Assembly: GCA_963825565.1 (NCBI GenBank)
Contig: CAWGTW010000005.1
Location: 1 to 64,000 of the forward strand
Direction: 5' to 3'
DNA: 64,000 nt
Source: JBFGCT01 sp963825565
GTDB taxonomy: Bacteria; Actinomycetota; Acidimicrobiia; Acidimicrobiales; Ilumatobacteraceae
Numbering within the stretch: the stretch's first letter is position 1; every line of letters begins with the position of its first letter. Both the position numbers and the translations under genes were made by a program. Below are positions 41,643-48,981 of the stretch, one piece after another. Under the pieces are notes generated by a model. That model was not told the origin of the DNA. It saw nothing but the letters and a program-made list of their open reading frames with translations, and searched no databases.

Positions 41643-43610
41643 GTGGTAGTGGACGGAATCGAGGCGGGTGGAAGTGTTGGGCACCAGGATGAACGCAGGA
41701 ACGGCGCCGTGACGGCCCTACTCGGGACGGCGAACCGGCGCGAGCCGACGACCTCGTCGGCCGTGTCGACCGACAGCGGATGGCGCAGCGCGACCGTCAC
41801 CGCGATCGACCTCCTCGCGTGGCCGCTCGCGCTGGCCGCGACGACCACCTTCTACGGCCGCAGCCCGACCGAGTCGCCGATCCCGGCCCTGATGATCGTT
41901 GCCGTGGTCGCTCAGCTCGTCGCCGGTCAGGCAACCGGGCTGTACCGCGGGCGGTTCCGCCAGTTCAGCTTCGACGAGGCCGGCGCCGTCGCCGTCTCCA
42001 CCGGGATCGCCGGGGTCGTGGTGATCCTCTTCGAACAGCTCACGACCAACGGCGGGCGCACCGGGCAGATCATCGTCATGGCCACGTCGCTCGCGGTGTG
42101 CTTGATGTTCGGGCACCGGTACGGCCGCCGCATCCGAGCCCGCCGCGTCGCAACCCGGGCGACCGCCCACCGGACACCGGTGGTCGTGTACGGCGCCGGC
42201 GAGGGCGGCTACCGGGCGATCAACGCGATGCAGTCGGTCGGCTCGAGCGAATACCGACCGGTGGCATTGATCGACGACGACCCGCGCAAGCGCGGACGCC
42301 GGATCGGCCGGTTGCGGGTCGAAGGCGGCATCGGCGACATCGAACGGATCGCCGATCGGTACGGGTGCCGGCACGTGTTGCTGGCGATGCCGTCGGCCAC
42401 CGGCAACGAGCTGAGCCGGCTCCACGAGTCGGTCAAGGCCGCGGGCCTCGAGACCCTCGTGCTGCCGCCGGTCCAGCGGCTGGTCGGCGCCGGCAGCCCG
42501 CGCGAGATCACCAAGTACACCGACGAGGACGTCCTCAACCGCCGGATCGTCGACATCGACAGCACGTCGGTCGCCGAACTCGTGTCCGGCAACCGCGTGC
42601 TCGTCACCGGAGCGGGCGGCTCGATCGGCTCGGAGTTGATCCGGCAACTGGCGCTGCTCGAACCCGCAGCCCTCATCGCCCTCGACCGCGACGACTCGTT
42701 GCTGCACCACCTCGCCGCCTCGCTGGCCCCGGAACACCTCCCGACCTTCACCCCGGTGATCGCCGACATCCGCGACATCGACCGGCTCGACGAGGTGATC
42801 GGCCATCACCGGCCCCAGCTCGTGTTCCACGCCGCCGCGCTCAAGCACGTCCCGGCGCTCGAAGGTGCGCTGAGCGAGGGCTGGAAGACCAACGTGCTCG
42901 GCACGGCGAACCTGCTCGACGTGTGCAGCCGGCGCAGTGTCGCACGAGTCGTCAACATCAGCACCGACAAGGCCGCCAGCCCGGTCAACGTCCTCGGCTA
43001 CACCAAGCGCATCGCCGAGCGGCTGACCGCGGAGACCGCCCGGCGCACGAACCGCCCGTACGTGTCGGTCAGGTTCGGCAACGTGATCGGCAGCCGCGGC
43101 TCGGCGATCGAGACGTTCTCCCGCCAGATCGCAGCCGGCGGCCCGGTCACGATCACCCACCCCGACGTGACCCGCTACTTCATGGCCGTTCGCGAGGCGG
43201 TCCGGCTGACGATGCAGGCTGCCGCGATCGGGCGTCCGGGCGAGGCGCTGGTGCTCGACATGGGGACGCCGGTCAAGGTGCTCGACGTCGCCCGACAGCT
43301 CATCGACCACTCGCCCGACGACATCGAGATCGTCTTCACCGGTCTTCGCCCCGGCGAGAAGATGCACGAGGTGTTGCTCGGCGAGACCGAGCGCGCAGAC
43401 CGCCCACTCCACCCGATGATCGACCACGTCCCGATCCCGCCGCTCGCCCTGGTCGCCGGGCTCGACGCGTGCACCGCCCGCGGGATCACCCCGATGACCG
43501 TCGAGGGCCTCGCCCTGATGGCCGGGTGCCCGTCTCCACAGCAGCCTGGTACTGTTTCCTACCCCGATCAAGCCGGTCGCACCACGACGGCGTTCAGGAG
43601 CTCACCATGA
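41643..43610 (+). CDS. UDP-GlcNAc 4,6-dehydratase, PglF/WbpM-like
   Basis: 655 aa, intact. Four N-terminal membrane helices (for example TAIDLLAWPLALAATTTFYG, GIAGVVVILFEQLT, GQIIVMATSLAVCLMFGHR). A first Rossmann domain is VVVYGAGEGGYRAINAMQSV. The catalytic SDR domain starts RVLVTGAGGSIGSELIRQLA, then FHAAALKHVPALEGALSEGW and NISTDKAASPVNVLGYTKRI (T/D/K set, with Leu where small family members have Tyr). SVRFGNVIGSRGSAIETF follows. It should form UDP-4-keto-6-deoxy-GlcNAc for the PglE/PglD/PglC-like steps. GTG 41643 is the open start; a later start near 41709 is possible. The last ~40 codons are not family-conserved and run into the next gene. Confidence 0.88.
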   Translation: MVVDGIEAGGSVGHQDERRNGAVTALLGTANRREPTTSSAVSTDSGWRSATVTAIDLLAWPLALAATTTFYGRSPTESPIPALMIVAVVAQLVAGQATGLYRGRFRQFSFDEAGAVAVSTGIAGVVVILFEQLTTNGGRTGQIIVMATSLAVCLMFGHRYGRRIRARRVATRATAHRTPVVVYGAGEGGYRAINAMQSVGSSEYRPVALIDDDPRKRGRRIGRLRVEGGIGDIERIADRYGCRHVLLAMPSATGNELSRLHESVKAAGLETLVLPPVQRLVGAGSPREITKYTDEDVLNRRIVDIDSTSVAELVSGNRVLVTGAGGSIGSELIRQLALLEPAALIALDRDDSLLHHLAASLAPEHLPTFTPVIADIRDIDRLDEVIGHHRPQLVFHAAALKHVPALEGALSEGWKTNVLGTANLLDVCSRRSVARVVNISTDKAASPVNVLGYTKRIAERLTAETARRTNRPYVSVRFGNVIGSRGSAIETFSRQIAAGGPVTITHPDVTRYFMAVREAVRLTMQAAAIGRPGEALVLDMGTPVKVLDVARQLIDHSPDDIEIVFTGLRPGEKMHEVLLGETERADRPLHPMIDHVPIPPLALVAGLDACTARGITPMTVEGLALMAGCPSPQQPGTVSYPDQAGRTTTAFRSSP

Positions 43611-44038
43611 AGAAGTTCACCGTCATCCTGGCCACTGCCGCATTTGGCGCGATCGGGTTCGCTCCGGCCGCGTTCGCCCAGGACACGGGCGAGCCCCCGA
43701 CGACACCCCCGCTGGTCGCGACGCCCGAGCTCTGCGCCGAGGCCGACACCGCACCGCCGGTGTGCGGCGACGTGACGTTCGACGACGATGGCAACGCGAT
43801 CTACCCGCCGGTGGTCGAGCCGCCCACGACGCCGCCGACCACGGTGCCGCCACCGCCGGCGACGACCATCCCCCCGGCGGTCGCACCGCCGACGACGGTT
43901 CCGCCCGGGGTGCTCCCCTCGACCGGTTCGTCCGGCACCTCCGGCTTCCTCCAGATCGGCGCGCTGCTGCTCACCGCCGGCCTGCTGATCGTCGTCGCCG
44001 CCCGGCGGCGCACCACCGCCAACGCCGCGGCCGCCTGA
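43607..44038 (+). CDS. Small exported Pro/Thr-rich protein with LPSTG sorting signal
   Basis: 143 aa. The signal peptide is MKKFTVILATAAFGAIGFAP ending near AAFAQD. An acidic part with two Cys (PELCAEADTAPPVCGDVTF) follows, then a Pro/Thr linker of PPTTVPPPP-type repeats. The C-terminus has LPSTG, a hydrophobic anchor (FLQIGALLLTAGLLIVVAA) and RRR: the layout of a sortase substrate. Start ATG overlaps the dehydratase stop as ATGA and has its own aggag RBS 8 nt upstream. No sortase gene is in the window. Function unknown; a wall-anchored stalk is plausible. Confidence 0.8.
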   Translation: MKKFTVILATAAFGAIGFAPAAFAQDTGEPPTTPPLVATPELCAEADTAPPVCGDVTFDDDGNAIYPPVVEPPTTPPTTVPPPPATTIPPAVAPPTTVPPGVLPSTGSSGTSGFLQIGALLLTAGLLIVVAARRRTTANAAAA

Positions 44039-44110
44039 CCGAGCTTCCCACCGCGCGCAGGCGCGGACCCCACTGCACCGCCAACGCGTGACCAGGTTGC
44101 GCATCCACGG

Positions 44111-44127
44111 CGCGTGATGATCACGCG
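44111..44127. terminator. 17-bp palindrome between convergent genes
   Basis: cgcgtgat-g-atcacgcg lies 73 bp after the LPSTG gene and before the convergent aroQ end. It could be a bidirectional terminator or a protein-binding site. No U-run. Confidence 0.35.
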
Positions 44128-44160
44128 ATCGACCGCGGGTCGGCCTGGCGGTGTTCGCCG

Positions 44161-44234
44161 GCCGGGGTGTCGCCTGCCGGGTGTCGCCTGCCGGGGTGTC
44201 GCCTGCCGGGTGTCGCCTGCCGGGGTGCCGGCCT
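44161..44234. repeat. Short tandem repeat, alternating 15/14 bp
   Basis: Five units: gccggggtgtcgcct, gccgggtgtcgcct, the same two again, then a diverged gccggggtgccggcct. The strict alternation of four and three G residues makes it a 29-bp unit repeated twice plus a partial copy. It sits just downstream of aroQ. Confidence 0.75.
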
Positions 44235-44244
44235 GGCTGCCGGC

Positions 44245-44685
44245 TCAGTGGTCGAGATGAGCGAGGAGGCCGTCGAGCGCGAGGCGGTAGCTCGTCGGGC
44301 CGAACCCGCAGATCACCCCGAGGCAGACCGCCGACAGCATCGACCGGTGGCGGAACTCCTCGCGGGCGTGCACGTTGGAGAGATGGGTCTCGACGACGGG
44401 CAGCCCGACCGCCGAGATCGCGTCGCGCAGGGCGATGCTCGTGTGGGTGTAGGCCCCCGGGTTGAACACGACACCGTCGGCCCAGTCGCGGGCGTCGTGC
44501 AGCGCGTCGACCAGCTCGCCCTCGACGTTCGACTGGACCGCCCGGATCTCCGCCCCCCGCTCGGCGGCCCGGGCGCGGAGGTCGTCGACGATCTCGCCGA
44601 GGGTCGCTGCGCCGTAGACCTCCGGCTCGCGCGTGCCGAGCAGATTCAGGTTCGGGCCGTTCAGCACGAGGATCTTCCGGGCCAT
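44245..44685 (-). CDS. aroQ: 3-dehydroquinate dehydratase, type II
   Basis: 146 aa, the usual length for the dodecameric type II enzyme. Third step of the shikimate pathway: trans-dehydration of 3-dehydroquinate. KILVLNGPNLNLLGTREPEV is the N-terminal signature with the flexible-loop Arg and Tyr (EPEVYG). AVQSNVEGELVDALHDAR, VFNPGAYTHTSIALRDAI (active-site NPGAYTH) and VETHLSNVHAREEFRHRS (catalytic His in HLSN) follow. Intact. A TAACCT element 6 nt upstream suggests a leaderless mRNA. Confidence 0.95.
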   Translation of the reverse strand: MARKILVLNGPNLNLLGTREPEVYGAATLGEIVDDLRARAAERGAEIRAVQSNVEGELVDALHDARDWADGVVFNPGAYTHTSIALRDAISAVGLPVVETHLSNVHAREEFRHRSMLSAVCLGVICGFGPTSYRLALDGLLAHLDH

Positions 44686-44691
44686 CCGTCG

Positions 44692-44697
44692 AGGTTA
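44692..44697 (-). promoter_or_regulatory. Leaderless -10 element of aroQ
   Basis: TAACCT on the minus strand, 6 nt before the ATG at 44685. Confidence 0.5.
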
Positions 44698-44700
44698 CGT

Positions 44701-44755
44701 GATCCGTCCGGGGTCAGGCACCGAACAGGGCATGATCCGTGTGGGGTCAGGTGCG
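44701..44755. repeat. Hairpin repeat family 2, pair between aroQ and SDR
   Basis: gatccgtccggggtcaggca followed by ccgaacaggg, then a second gatccgtgtggggtcaggtg. It is the reverse-orientation form of the 38911-39010 repeat. The second copy contains the stop codon of the upstream SDR gene (TGA at 44747-44749). Confidence 0.6.
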
Positions 44756-45526
44756 CATCGACTCGACGTGGCCGTCGACGCAGAGCGCTTGGCCGGTGAT
44801 GCGCGAGCCCGCCGGCGAGCAGAGGAAGCGGGCCGTGGCGGCGATGTCCTCGACGTCGATGAACGTCTTCAGCGACGTCTGGCGAGTGAACCCCTCCCGG
44901 ATCTCCCCGGGTGACCGACCGGTCGCCTCGGCCTCCAACTCGATGACGCGTGACATCCGTTCGTTGTCGACCGAGCCGGGACAGATCGCGTTGGCGCGGA
45001 TCCCGAACTCGCCGAGCTCCATCGCCAGCGTCTTGGTGAACCCGACCACCGCCCACTTCGACGCGGCGTACGGGGCGCGATACGGGAACCCGTGCAGGCC
45101 GGCCGTCGACGCGATGTTGATGATCGACCCGCTGCTCTGCTCCTTGAGGTGCGGGACGACCAGGCGCGCCGTCAGGAACATCCCGGTGATGTTCACGTCG
45201 AGCGTCCGCCGCCAGCCGTCGACATCGAGCATCTCGACCCGCCCTCCCGGCCCGGCGATCCCAGCGTTGTTGACGAGCACGTCGACCCCACCGAGCTCGC
45301 TGAGCGCCGACTCGACGAACTCGCCGACCTGGTCCTCCACGGCGACGTCGGCCCGCCAGCCCCGGATCCCGGTCCGCCGGTCCCGTAACCGGTCGAGCGC
45401 GCCCTGGTCGACATCGCAGACCGCGACCGCGGCGCCTCCCGACGCCAGCTCCTCGGCGATCGCCAACCCGACGCCACCCGCGCCGGCGGTGACGATCACG
45501 CGCAGCCCCCCGACATCGGTGTTCAT
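44747..45526 (-). CDS. SDR-family oxidoreductase
   Basis: 259 aa, intact classical short-chain dehydrogenase. RVIVTAGAGGVGLAIAEELA is the cofactor loop (TxxxGxG), and VCDVDQGAL ends with an Asp that favours NAD(H). DVLVNNAGIAGPG is the NNAG motif, IINIASTAG holds the catalytic Ser, and YAASKWAVVGFTKTLAMELG the YxxxK pair. CPGSVDNERM is the usual PG block. Substrate unknown. ATG at 45526 overlaps the stop of a 27-codon ORF, implying coupling. Confidence 0.88.
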   Translation of the reverse strand: MNTDVGGLRVIVTAGAGGVGLAIAEELASGGAAVAVCDVDQGALDRLRDRRTGIRGWRADVAVEDQVGEFVESALSELGGVDVLVNNAGIAGPGGRVEMLDVDGWRRTLDVNITGMFLTARLVVPHLKEQSSGSIINIASTAGLHGFPYRAPYAASKWAVVGFTKTLAMELGEFGIRANAICPGSVDNERMSRVIELEAEATGRSPGEIREGFTRQTSLKTFIDVEDIAATARFLCSPAGSRITGQALCVDGHVESMRT

Positions 45527-45606
45527 CGCAGTTCCGGTCCGGGTCGGCGGGGGAGGTACACGGCACGGCGGCCGGGGACCACCAGTGCGGTGACGAATTC
45601 GTTCAC
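45523..45606 (-). CDS. Putative 27-aa ORF coupled to the SDR gene
   Basis: GTG start at 45606 has a good RBS (ttggagg, 5 nt spacer). It encodes VNEFVTALVVPGRRAVYLPR with a short tail RPGPELR. Its TGA overlaps the ATG of the SDR gene. No family was recognised. It could be a real microprotein, a leader that couples translation, or chance. Confidence 0.4.
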   Translation of the reverse strand: MNEFVTALVVPGRRAVYLPRRPGPELR

Positions 45607-45695
45607 AGCAACCTCCAACAGGTCGATCCGGTGATCATCGTGCGCAGATGCTACGCAGCTTGATCACGCGATGAGGGTTGTGCGATCGCGGCTCA

Positions 45696-46517
45696 TCAGG
45701 ACCTTCGAGCCGGTGGGCGACGATCGGCAGGCGACGGGAACGCACCCCGCAGCAGCAGCGGGGCCTGGAACGGCCGCCACCGTCCCGCCGGCTGGGCGAG
45801 CCGGTCGGCGACGGCATAGACCGCCGCCGTGTTGAACCCGAGACCGCAGTGGCTGCCGTACACCTCGATGTTCTCCGCCCTCGGCCCGCGCGTGATCAGG
45901 CAGGTCGACCAGTGGACAACGCCGTCGGTGCGCGTGTAGATCGAGGTCGCCGGGACGTCGAGCGGTGGCTTCTCGGACTCGCGGATCGAGCGGCGGTCGA
46001 TCACCTCGGGGTCATGGCGGTGGCGCAACGAGTCCCAGGTGCGCGACACCGCGCTCCGATCGCCGGCGACCATGTGGATCGGGCTGCCGAGGGTGACCAC
46101 CTGCCTGACCGCCGCCGGGAACTGGCGGGCCAACTCCCGAGCGTAGATCCCGCCCAGGCTCCACCCGACGAGGCTCACCGGCCCGCCGTACTCGTCGACG
46201 ATCCGCTCGAAGCGCGCCACCATCCCCTCGACGATGTCCGGCGTCGGCCCGAGGTTCCGCCCCAGCCGCCAGGCGAACGCCCGATAGTCGAGGTCGCGCA
46301 AGAGCCGCCGCAGCGGCGCGGTCGACTGGTCGCCGGCGGCGAACCCGGGGAGGACGAGCACGGCGTGACCGTCGCCCTTGGGCAACCTGCGCAGCAACGG
46401 CATCGCAAGGGTCAGCCCGCCCCGCTCCGCGACCGCCCGGACCTCGAGCGCGGTCAGCAGCGTCGACGGCGCGGCGACCGGCGCGTCGGTGACGGCGTCG
46501 GTCACCGCGTCGGTCAC
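45696..46517 (-). CDS. Alpha/beta-hydrolase, lipase/esterase-like
   Basis: 273 aa, GTG start 46517 with an upstream ggaggg. HAVLVLPGFAAGDQSTAPLR starts the fold. VSLVGWSLGGIYARELARQF has the nucleophile elbow GWSLGG, and a late EVYGSHCGLGFN supplies the probable catalytic His. The layout matches triacylglycerol-lipase/PGAP1-like esterases. The N-terminus has three copies of a TDAV repeat from a 9-12 bp DNA repeat. No signal peptide, so cytoplasmic. Substrate unknown. 90 bp upstream of the 27-aa ORF. Confidence 0.75.
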   Translation of the reverse strand: MTDAVTDAVTDAPVAAPSTLLTALEVRAVAERGGLTLAMPLLRRLPKGDGHAVLVLPGFAAGDQSTAPLRRLLRDLDYRAFAWRLGRNLGPTPDIVEGMVARFERIVDEYGGPVSLVGWSLGGIYARELARQFPAAVRQVVTLGSPIHMVAGDRSAVSRTWDSLRHRHDPEVIDRRSIRESEKPPLDVPATSIYTRTDGVVHWSTCLITRGPRAENIEVYGSHCGLGFNTAAVYAVADRLAQPAGRWRPFQAPLLLRGAFPSPADRRPPARRS

Positions 46518-46695
46518 CCGCCCTCCACCGCGGACGAGCGCCCGCAGCGTGCGACCGAGCGCACGCCGATCGGCGGCGATGTCGTTCGGAATGGCGTCCT
46601 CTGTTGCATGCCGACCACCCCCGGGGCCGAGACCAACCGTAGCGTCGGCGGCACCGGTCGCCGGGGTCCGGGCCGGGCGGGCGCACGACCGAATG

Positions 46696-46701
46696 TAGGG
46701 T
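46696..46701 (+). promoter_or_regulatory. Leaderless -10 element of the ACT gene
   Basis: TAGGGT, 6 nt before the ATG at 46708; no RBS is present, as expected for a leaderless mRNA. Confidence 0.5.
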
Positions 46702-46707
46702 TGCCCG

Positions 46708-47232
46708 ATGGCGACGCTCGTCCTGTCCGTGATCGGCGACGACCAGTCCGGTCTGGTCGACGCGTTGTCCGCGGTCGTGACCCGTCACGGCGGCAACTGG
46801 GACCGCAGCCACCTCGCCCGGCTCGGCGGCAAGTTCGCCGGCATCGTCACGGTCGACGTGGCCGACGCACACGCCGACGCACTGATCGACGATCTCGCGC
46901 CGCTCGAGTCGCGCGGCCTGTTCGACATCACGGTCGAGCGTGCGACCAGCACCGAGGTGGACGACGGCTCGGCCTTCCTCGCACTCCAACTCATCGGCCA
47001 GGATCGCCCGGGCATCATCCACGAGATCGCCCACGCGCTCGCCACCCGTGGCGTCAGCATCGAGGAGTTGCAGACCGAGACGATGAGCGCCCCCATGGCG
47101 GGCGAGCGGTTGTTCGAGGCCACCGCAGTCCTGCGGGCGCCCACCGGCGTCCCCCTCGACGACCTGCGCGACGTGCTCGAGGCGCTGGCCAACGAGTTGA
47201 TGGTCGACATCGACCTCACCGCCGACCCGTGA
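46708..47232 (+). CDS. Tandem ACT-domain protein, GcvR-like
   Basis: 174 aa, intact. Two ACT domains: LVLSVIGDDQSGLVDALSAV (about residues 4-80) and LALQLIGQDRPGIIHEIAHA (about 90-170), the second with the D-R-P-G ligand turn. This layout is that of GcvR/amino-acid-sensing regulators that bind small ligands and partner proteins. No DNA-binding domain. Glycine or one-carbon sensing is only suggested by family. A strong palindromic terminator follows directly. Confidence 0.85.
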   Translation: MATLVLSVIGDDQSGLVDALSAVVTRHGGNWDRSHLARLGGKFAGIVTVDVADAHADALIDDLAPLESRGLFDITVERATSTEVDDGSAFLALQLIGQDRPGIIHEIAHALATRGVSIEELQTETMSAPMAGERLFEATAVLRAPTGVPLDDLRDVLEALANELMVDIDLTADP

Positions 47233-47233
47233 G

Positions 47234-47259
47234 CCTCGCCCGGTCGCGACCGGGCGAGG
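47234..47259 (+). terminator. Perfect 26-bp palindrome after the ACT gene
   Basis: cctcgcccggtcg / cgaccgggcgagg begins 2 bp after the stop codon. It forms a very stable GC hairpin without a T-run, a common style of terminator in actinobacteria. Confidence 0.6.
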
Positions 47260-47294
47260 GTGGCGTCGGTACCGATCCCCCCGGTGGCGCCCAA

Positions 47295-47300
47295 TAGGGT
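47295..47300 (+). promoter_or_regulatory. -10 element before a leader ORF
   Basis: TAGGGT ends 7 nt before the ATG at 47308, the same pattern as the ACT gene 600 bp upstream. Confidence 0.45.
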
Positions 47301-47307
47301 CGACATC

Positions 47308-47355
47308 ATGCTGCGAACGACGACGGGTGGGACGACGGGTAGGAGGATGCGATGA
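47308..47355 (+). CDS. Putative 15-aa leaderless upstream ORF
   Basis: Encodes MLRTTTGGTTGRRMR and stops with a TGA that overlaps the ATG of the SDR gene (ATGA at 47352-47355). The -10 position predicts an mRNA starting at this ATG. Thr/Gly/Arg-rich, no family. May couple translation to the next gene, or be incidental 5' UTR. Confidence 0.35.
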   Translation: MLRTTTGGTTGRRMR

Positions 47356-48197
47356 AGCACTTCGACGGCAGGGTCGCCGCGGTGACCGGAGCCGGGTCGG
47401 GGATCGGCCGCGCGCTGGCGATCGAGCTCGCCGGCAAGGGCTGCCACGTCGCGCTCAGCGACGTGGACGCCGCAGGTCTGGCCGAGACCGTCACGTTGGC
47501 CGAACGCGCCGGGCCGGTCAAGGTGAGCGGCGCCTCGGTCGACGTCGCCGATCGGGCGGCGGTCGAGGCGTGGGCCGAGTCGGTCGTCGCCGAGCACGGT
47601 CGGGTGAACCTGATCGTCAACAACGCCGGCGTGGCCCTGAGCGCCAACGTCGCGGCGATGAGCTACGACAACTTCCGGTGGTTGATGGACATCAACTTCT
47701 GGGGAGTGGTCCACGGCACGATGGCGTTCCTCCCCCATCTGAGGGCTGCGGGCGAGGGCCACGTCGTCAACATCTCGAGCGTGTTCGGGCTGATGGGGAT
47801 CCCGACCCAGTCGGCCTACAACGCCGCCAAGTTCGGGGTCAGGGGATTCACCGAGGCGCTGCGCACCGAGCTCGACATCGAGCGGTGCGGCGTCTCGGCG
47901 ACGACGATCCACCCCGGCGGGATCCGGACCAACATCGCCCGCAACGGGCGGTTCGAGTTCGCCGACCACGAGGACGCGATCGATCCCGAGGAGGCCGCCG
48001 CCGAGTTCGAGCGCCTCACCCGGACCACGCCGGAGAAGGCCGCGCAGCTGATCATCGGTGCGGTCGAGAAGAACAAGCGGCGGGCGCTGATCGGACCCGA
48101 CGCCCACGTGTTCGACTTCGCGTCGCGATTCTCGCCCCGTGTCTCGCAGTGGGCGCTCGGCAAGCTCGCCGCCCGCCGGTCCGGTGCGATCGTCTGA
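47352..48197 (+). CDS. SDR-family oxidoreductase
   Basis: 281 aa, intact. VAAVTGAGSGIGRALAIELA is the TGxxxGIG cofactor loop. LIVNNAGVALSANVAAM (NNAG), VVNISSVFGLMGIP (catalytic Ser) and YNAAKFGVRGFTEALRTELD (YxxxK) follow, then HPGGIRTNIARNGRF. C-terminal KAAQLIIGAVEKNKRRALIG matches the mycobacterial-type 'SDR family NAD(P)-dependent' group often linked to lipid or steroid metabolism. RBS aggagg lies 5 nt upstream and overlaps the end of the 15-aa leader ORF. Substrate unknown. Confidence 0.88.
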   Translation: MKHFDGRVAAVTGAGSGIGRALAIELAGKGCHVALSDVDAAGLAETVTLAERAGPVKVSGASVDVADRAAVEAWAESVVAEHGRVNLIVNNAGVALSANVAAMSYDNFRWLMDINFWGVVHGTMAFLPHLRAAGEGHVVNISSVFGLMGIPTQSAYNAAKFGVRGFTEALRTELDIERCGVSATTIHPGGIRTNIARNGRFEFADHEDAIDPEEAAAEFERLTRTTPEKAAQLIIGAVEKNKRRALIGPDAHVFDFASRFSPRVSQWALGKLAARRSGAIV

Positions 48198-48247
48198 CCG
48201 TCACCCCGGTTCCCCGCCAGCCGGAGCTGGGCGTTCCCGGGCCGTTC

Positions 48248-48937
48248 TCAGCTACCGGTGCTGAACGTCGGTTGGAGGTGGGCGGTGTCGTTGAAGCACC
48301 GCACGATCCACCGGTCACCAGCGACCACGAGGTGTGAGATCGAAGCGTTCGACGCACCCGTGAAGGAGAACCCGGTCGTGCCCGTCGCCAGGTTGAGCAC
48401 CTGACCGATCACCCCACCGTGGACGACGGCGACGACCAGCTCGTCGGGATGCGCGTTCGCGATGCGCTCGATGCCGCGCCGGACGCGCGCCGCCAGGTCG
48501 GCTTCCGGCTCCGCTCCGGGAACGACGTCCCAGCGCTGCTCCTCGTACATCCGGACGATGATCGGATCGAGATCGGCAGCGCGGCGACGGAACTCACCTC
48601 CCTCCCACTCGCCCAGGTACACCTCACGCAGCTCCGGCTCGACGATCGGCTCGAGCCCGAGACGCGACGCCAAGGGCGCGGCGGTCTGGTGCGTGCGCCG
48701 CAACGTCGTCACGTAGATCGCTGCGATCGGCTCTCCCGAGGAGGCCAGCCGATCGGCGACCAACTCGGCCTGGAGCTCGCCCGCCGGCGCCAACGGTGGG
48801 TCGCCGTGGCCATCGACGAGCGCGAACATCTCGCCCTCGACATGGGGCGCCGATTCACCGTGCCGGACGAGGAGGATCTCGCACGCGCCCCGCGGCGGTG
48901 CGAAGCGCGTCTGGGGGAAGCTCCGAACGGCGTTCAC
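48248..48937 (-). CDS. Histidine phosphatase (phosphoglycerate-mutase-like)
   Basis: 229 aa, intact, GTG start at 48937. ILLVRHGESAPHVEGE has the RHG catalytic motif. IYVTTLRRTHQTAAPLASRL, LREVYLGEWEGGEFRRRA (Glu proton donor region) and VVAVVHGGVIGQVLNLAT (second catalytic His) complete the family pattern. Broad phosphomonoesterase; substrate unknown. A TACGGT element 7 nt upstream predicts a leaderless mRNA. It lies downstream of dmdA on the same strand (45-bp gap) but has its own promoter. Confidence 0.88.
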   Translation of the reverse strand: MNAVRSFPQTRFAPPRGACEILLVRHGESAPHVEGEMFALVDGHGDPPLAPAGELQAELVADRLASSGEPIAAIYVTTLRRTHQTAAPLASRLGLEPIVEPELREVYLGEWEGGEFRRRAADLDPIIVRMYEEQRWDVVPGAEPEADLAARVRRGIERIANAHPDELVVAVVHGGVIGQVLNLATGTTGFSFTGASNASISHLVVAGDRWIVRCFNDTAHLQPTFSTGS

Positions 48938-48944
48938 GCGCCCG

Positions 48945-48950
48945 ACCGTA
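48945..48950 (-). promoter_or_regulatory. Leaderless -10 element of the histidine phosphatase
   Basis: TACGGT on the minus strand, 7 nt before the GTG at 48937. Confidence 0.5.
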
Positions 48951-48981
48951 CCGCCGGCATCGCGCCCCGCCCCGGTGTCGG

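Noticed and set aside
44161..44234. Possible CRISPR array
   Set aside because: Units are 14-15 bp with no spacers between them; it is a simple tandem repeat.
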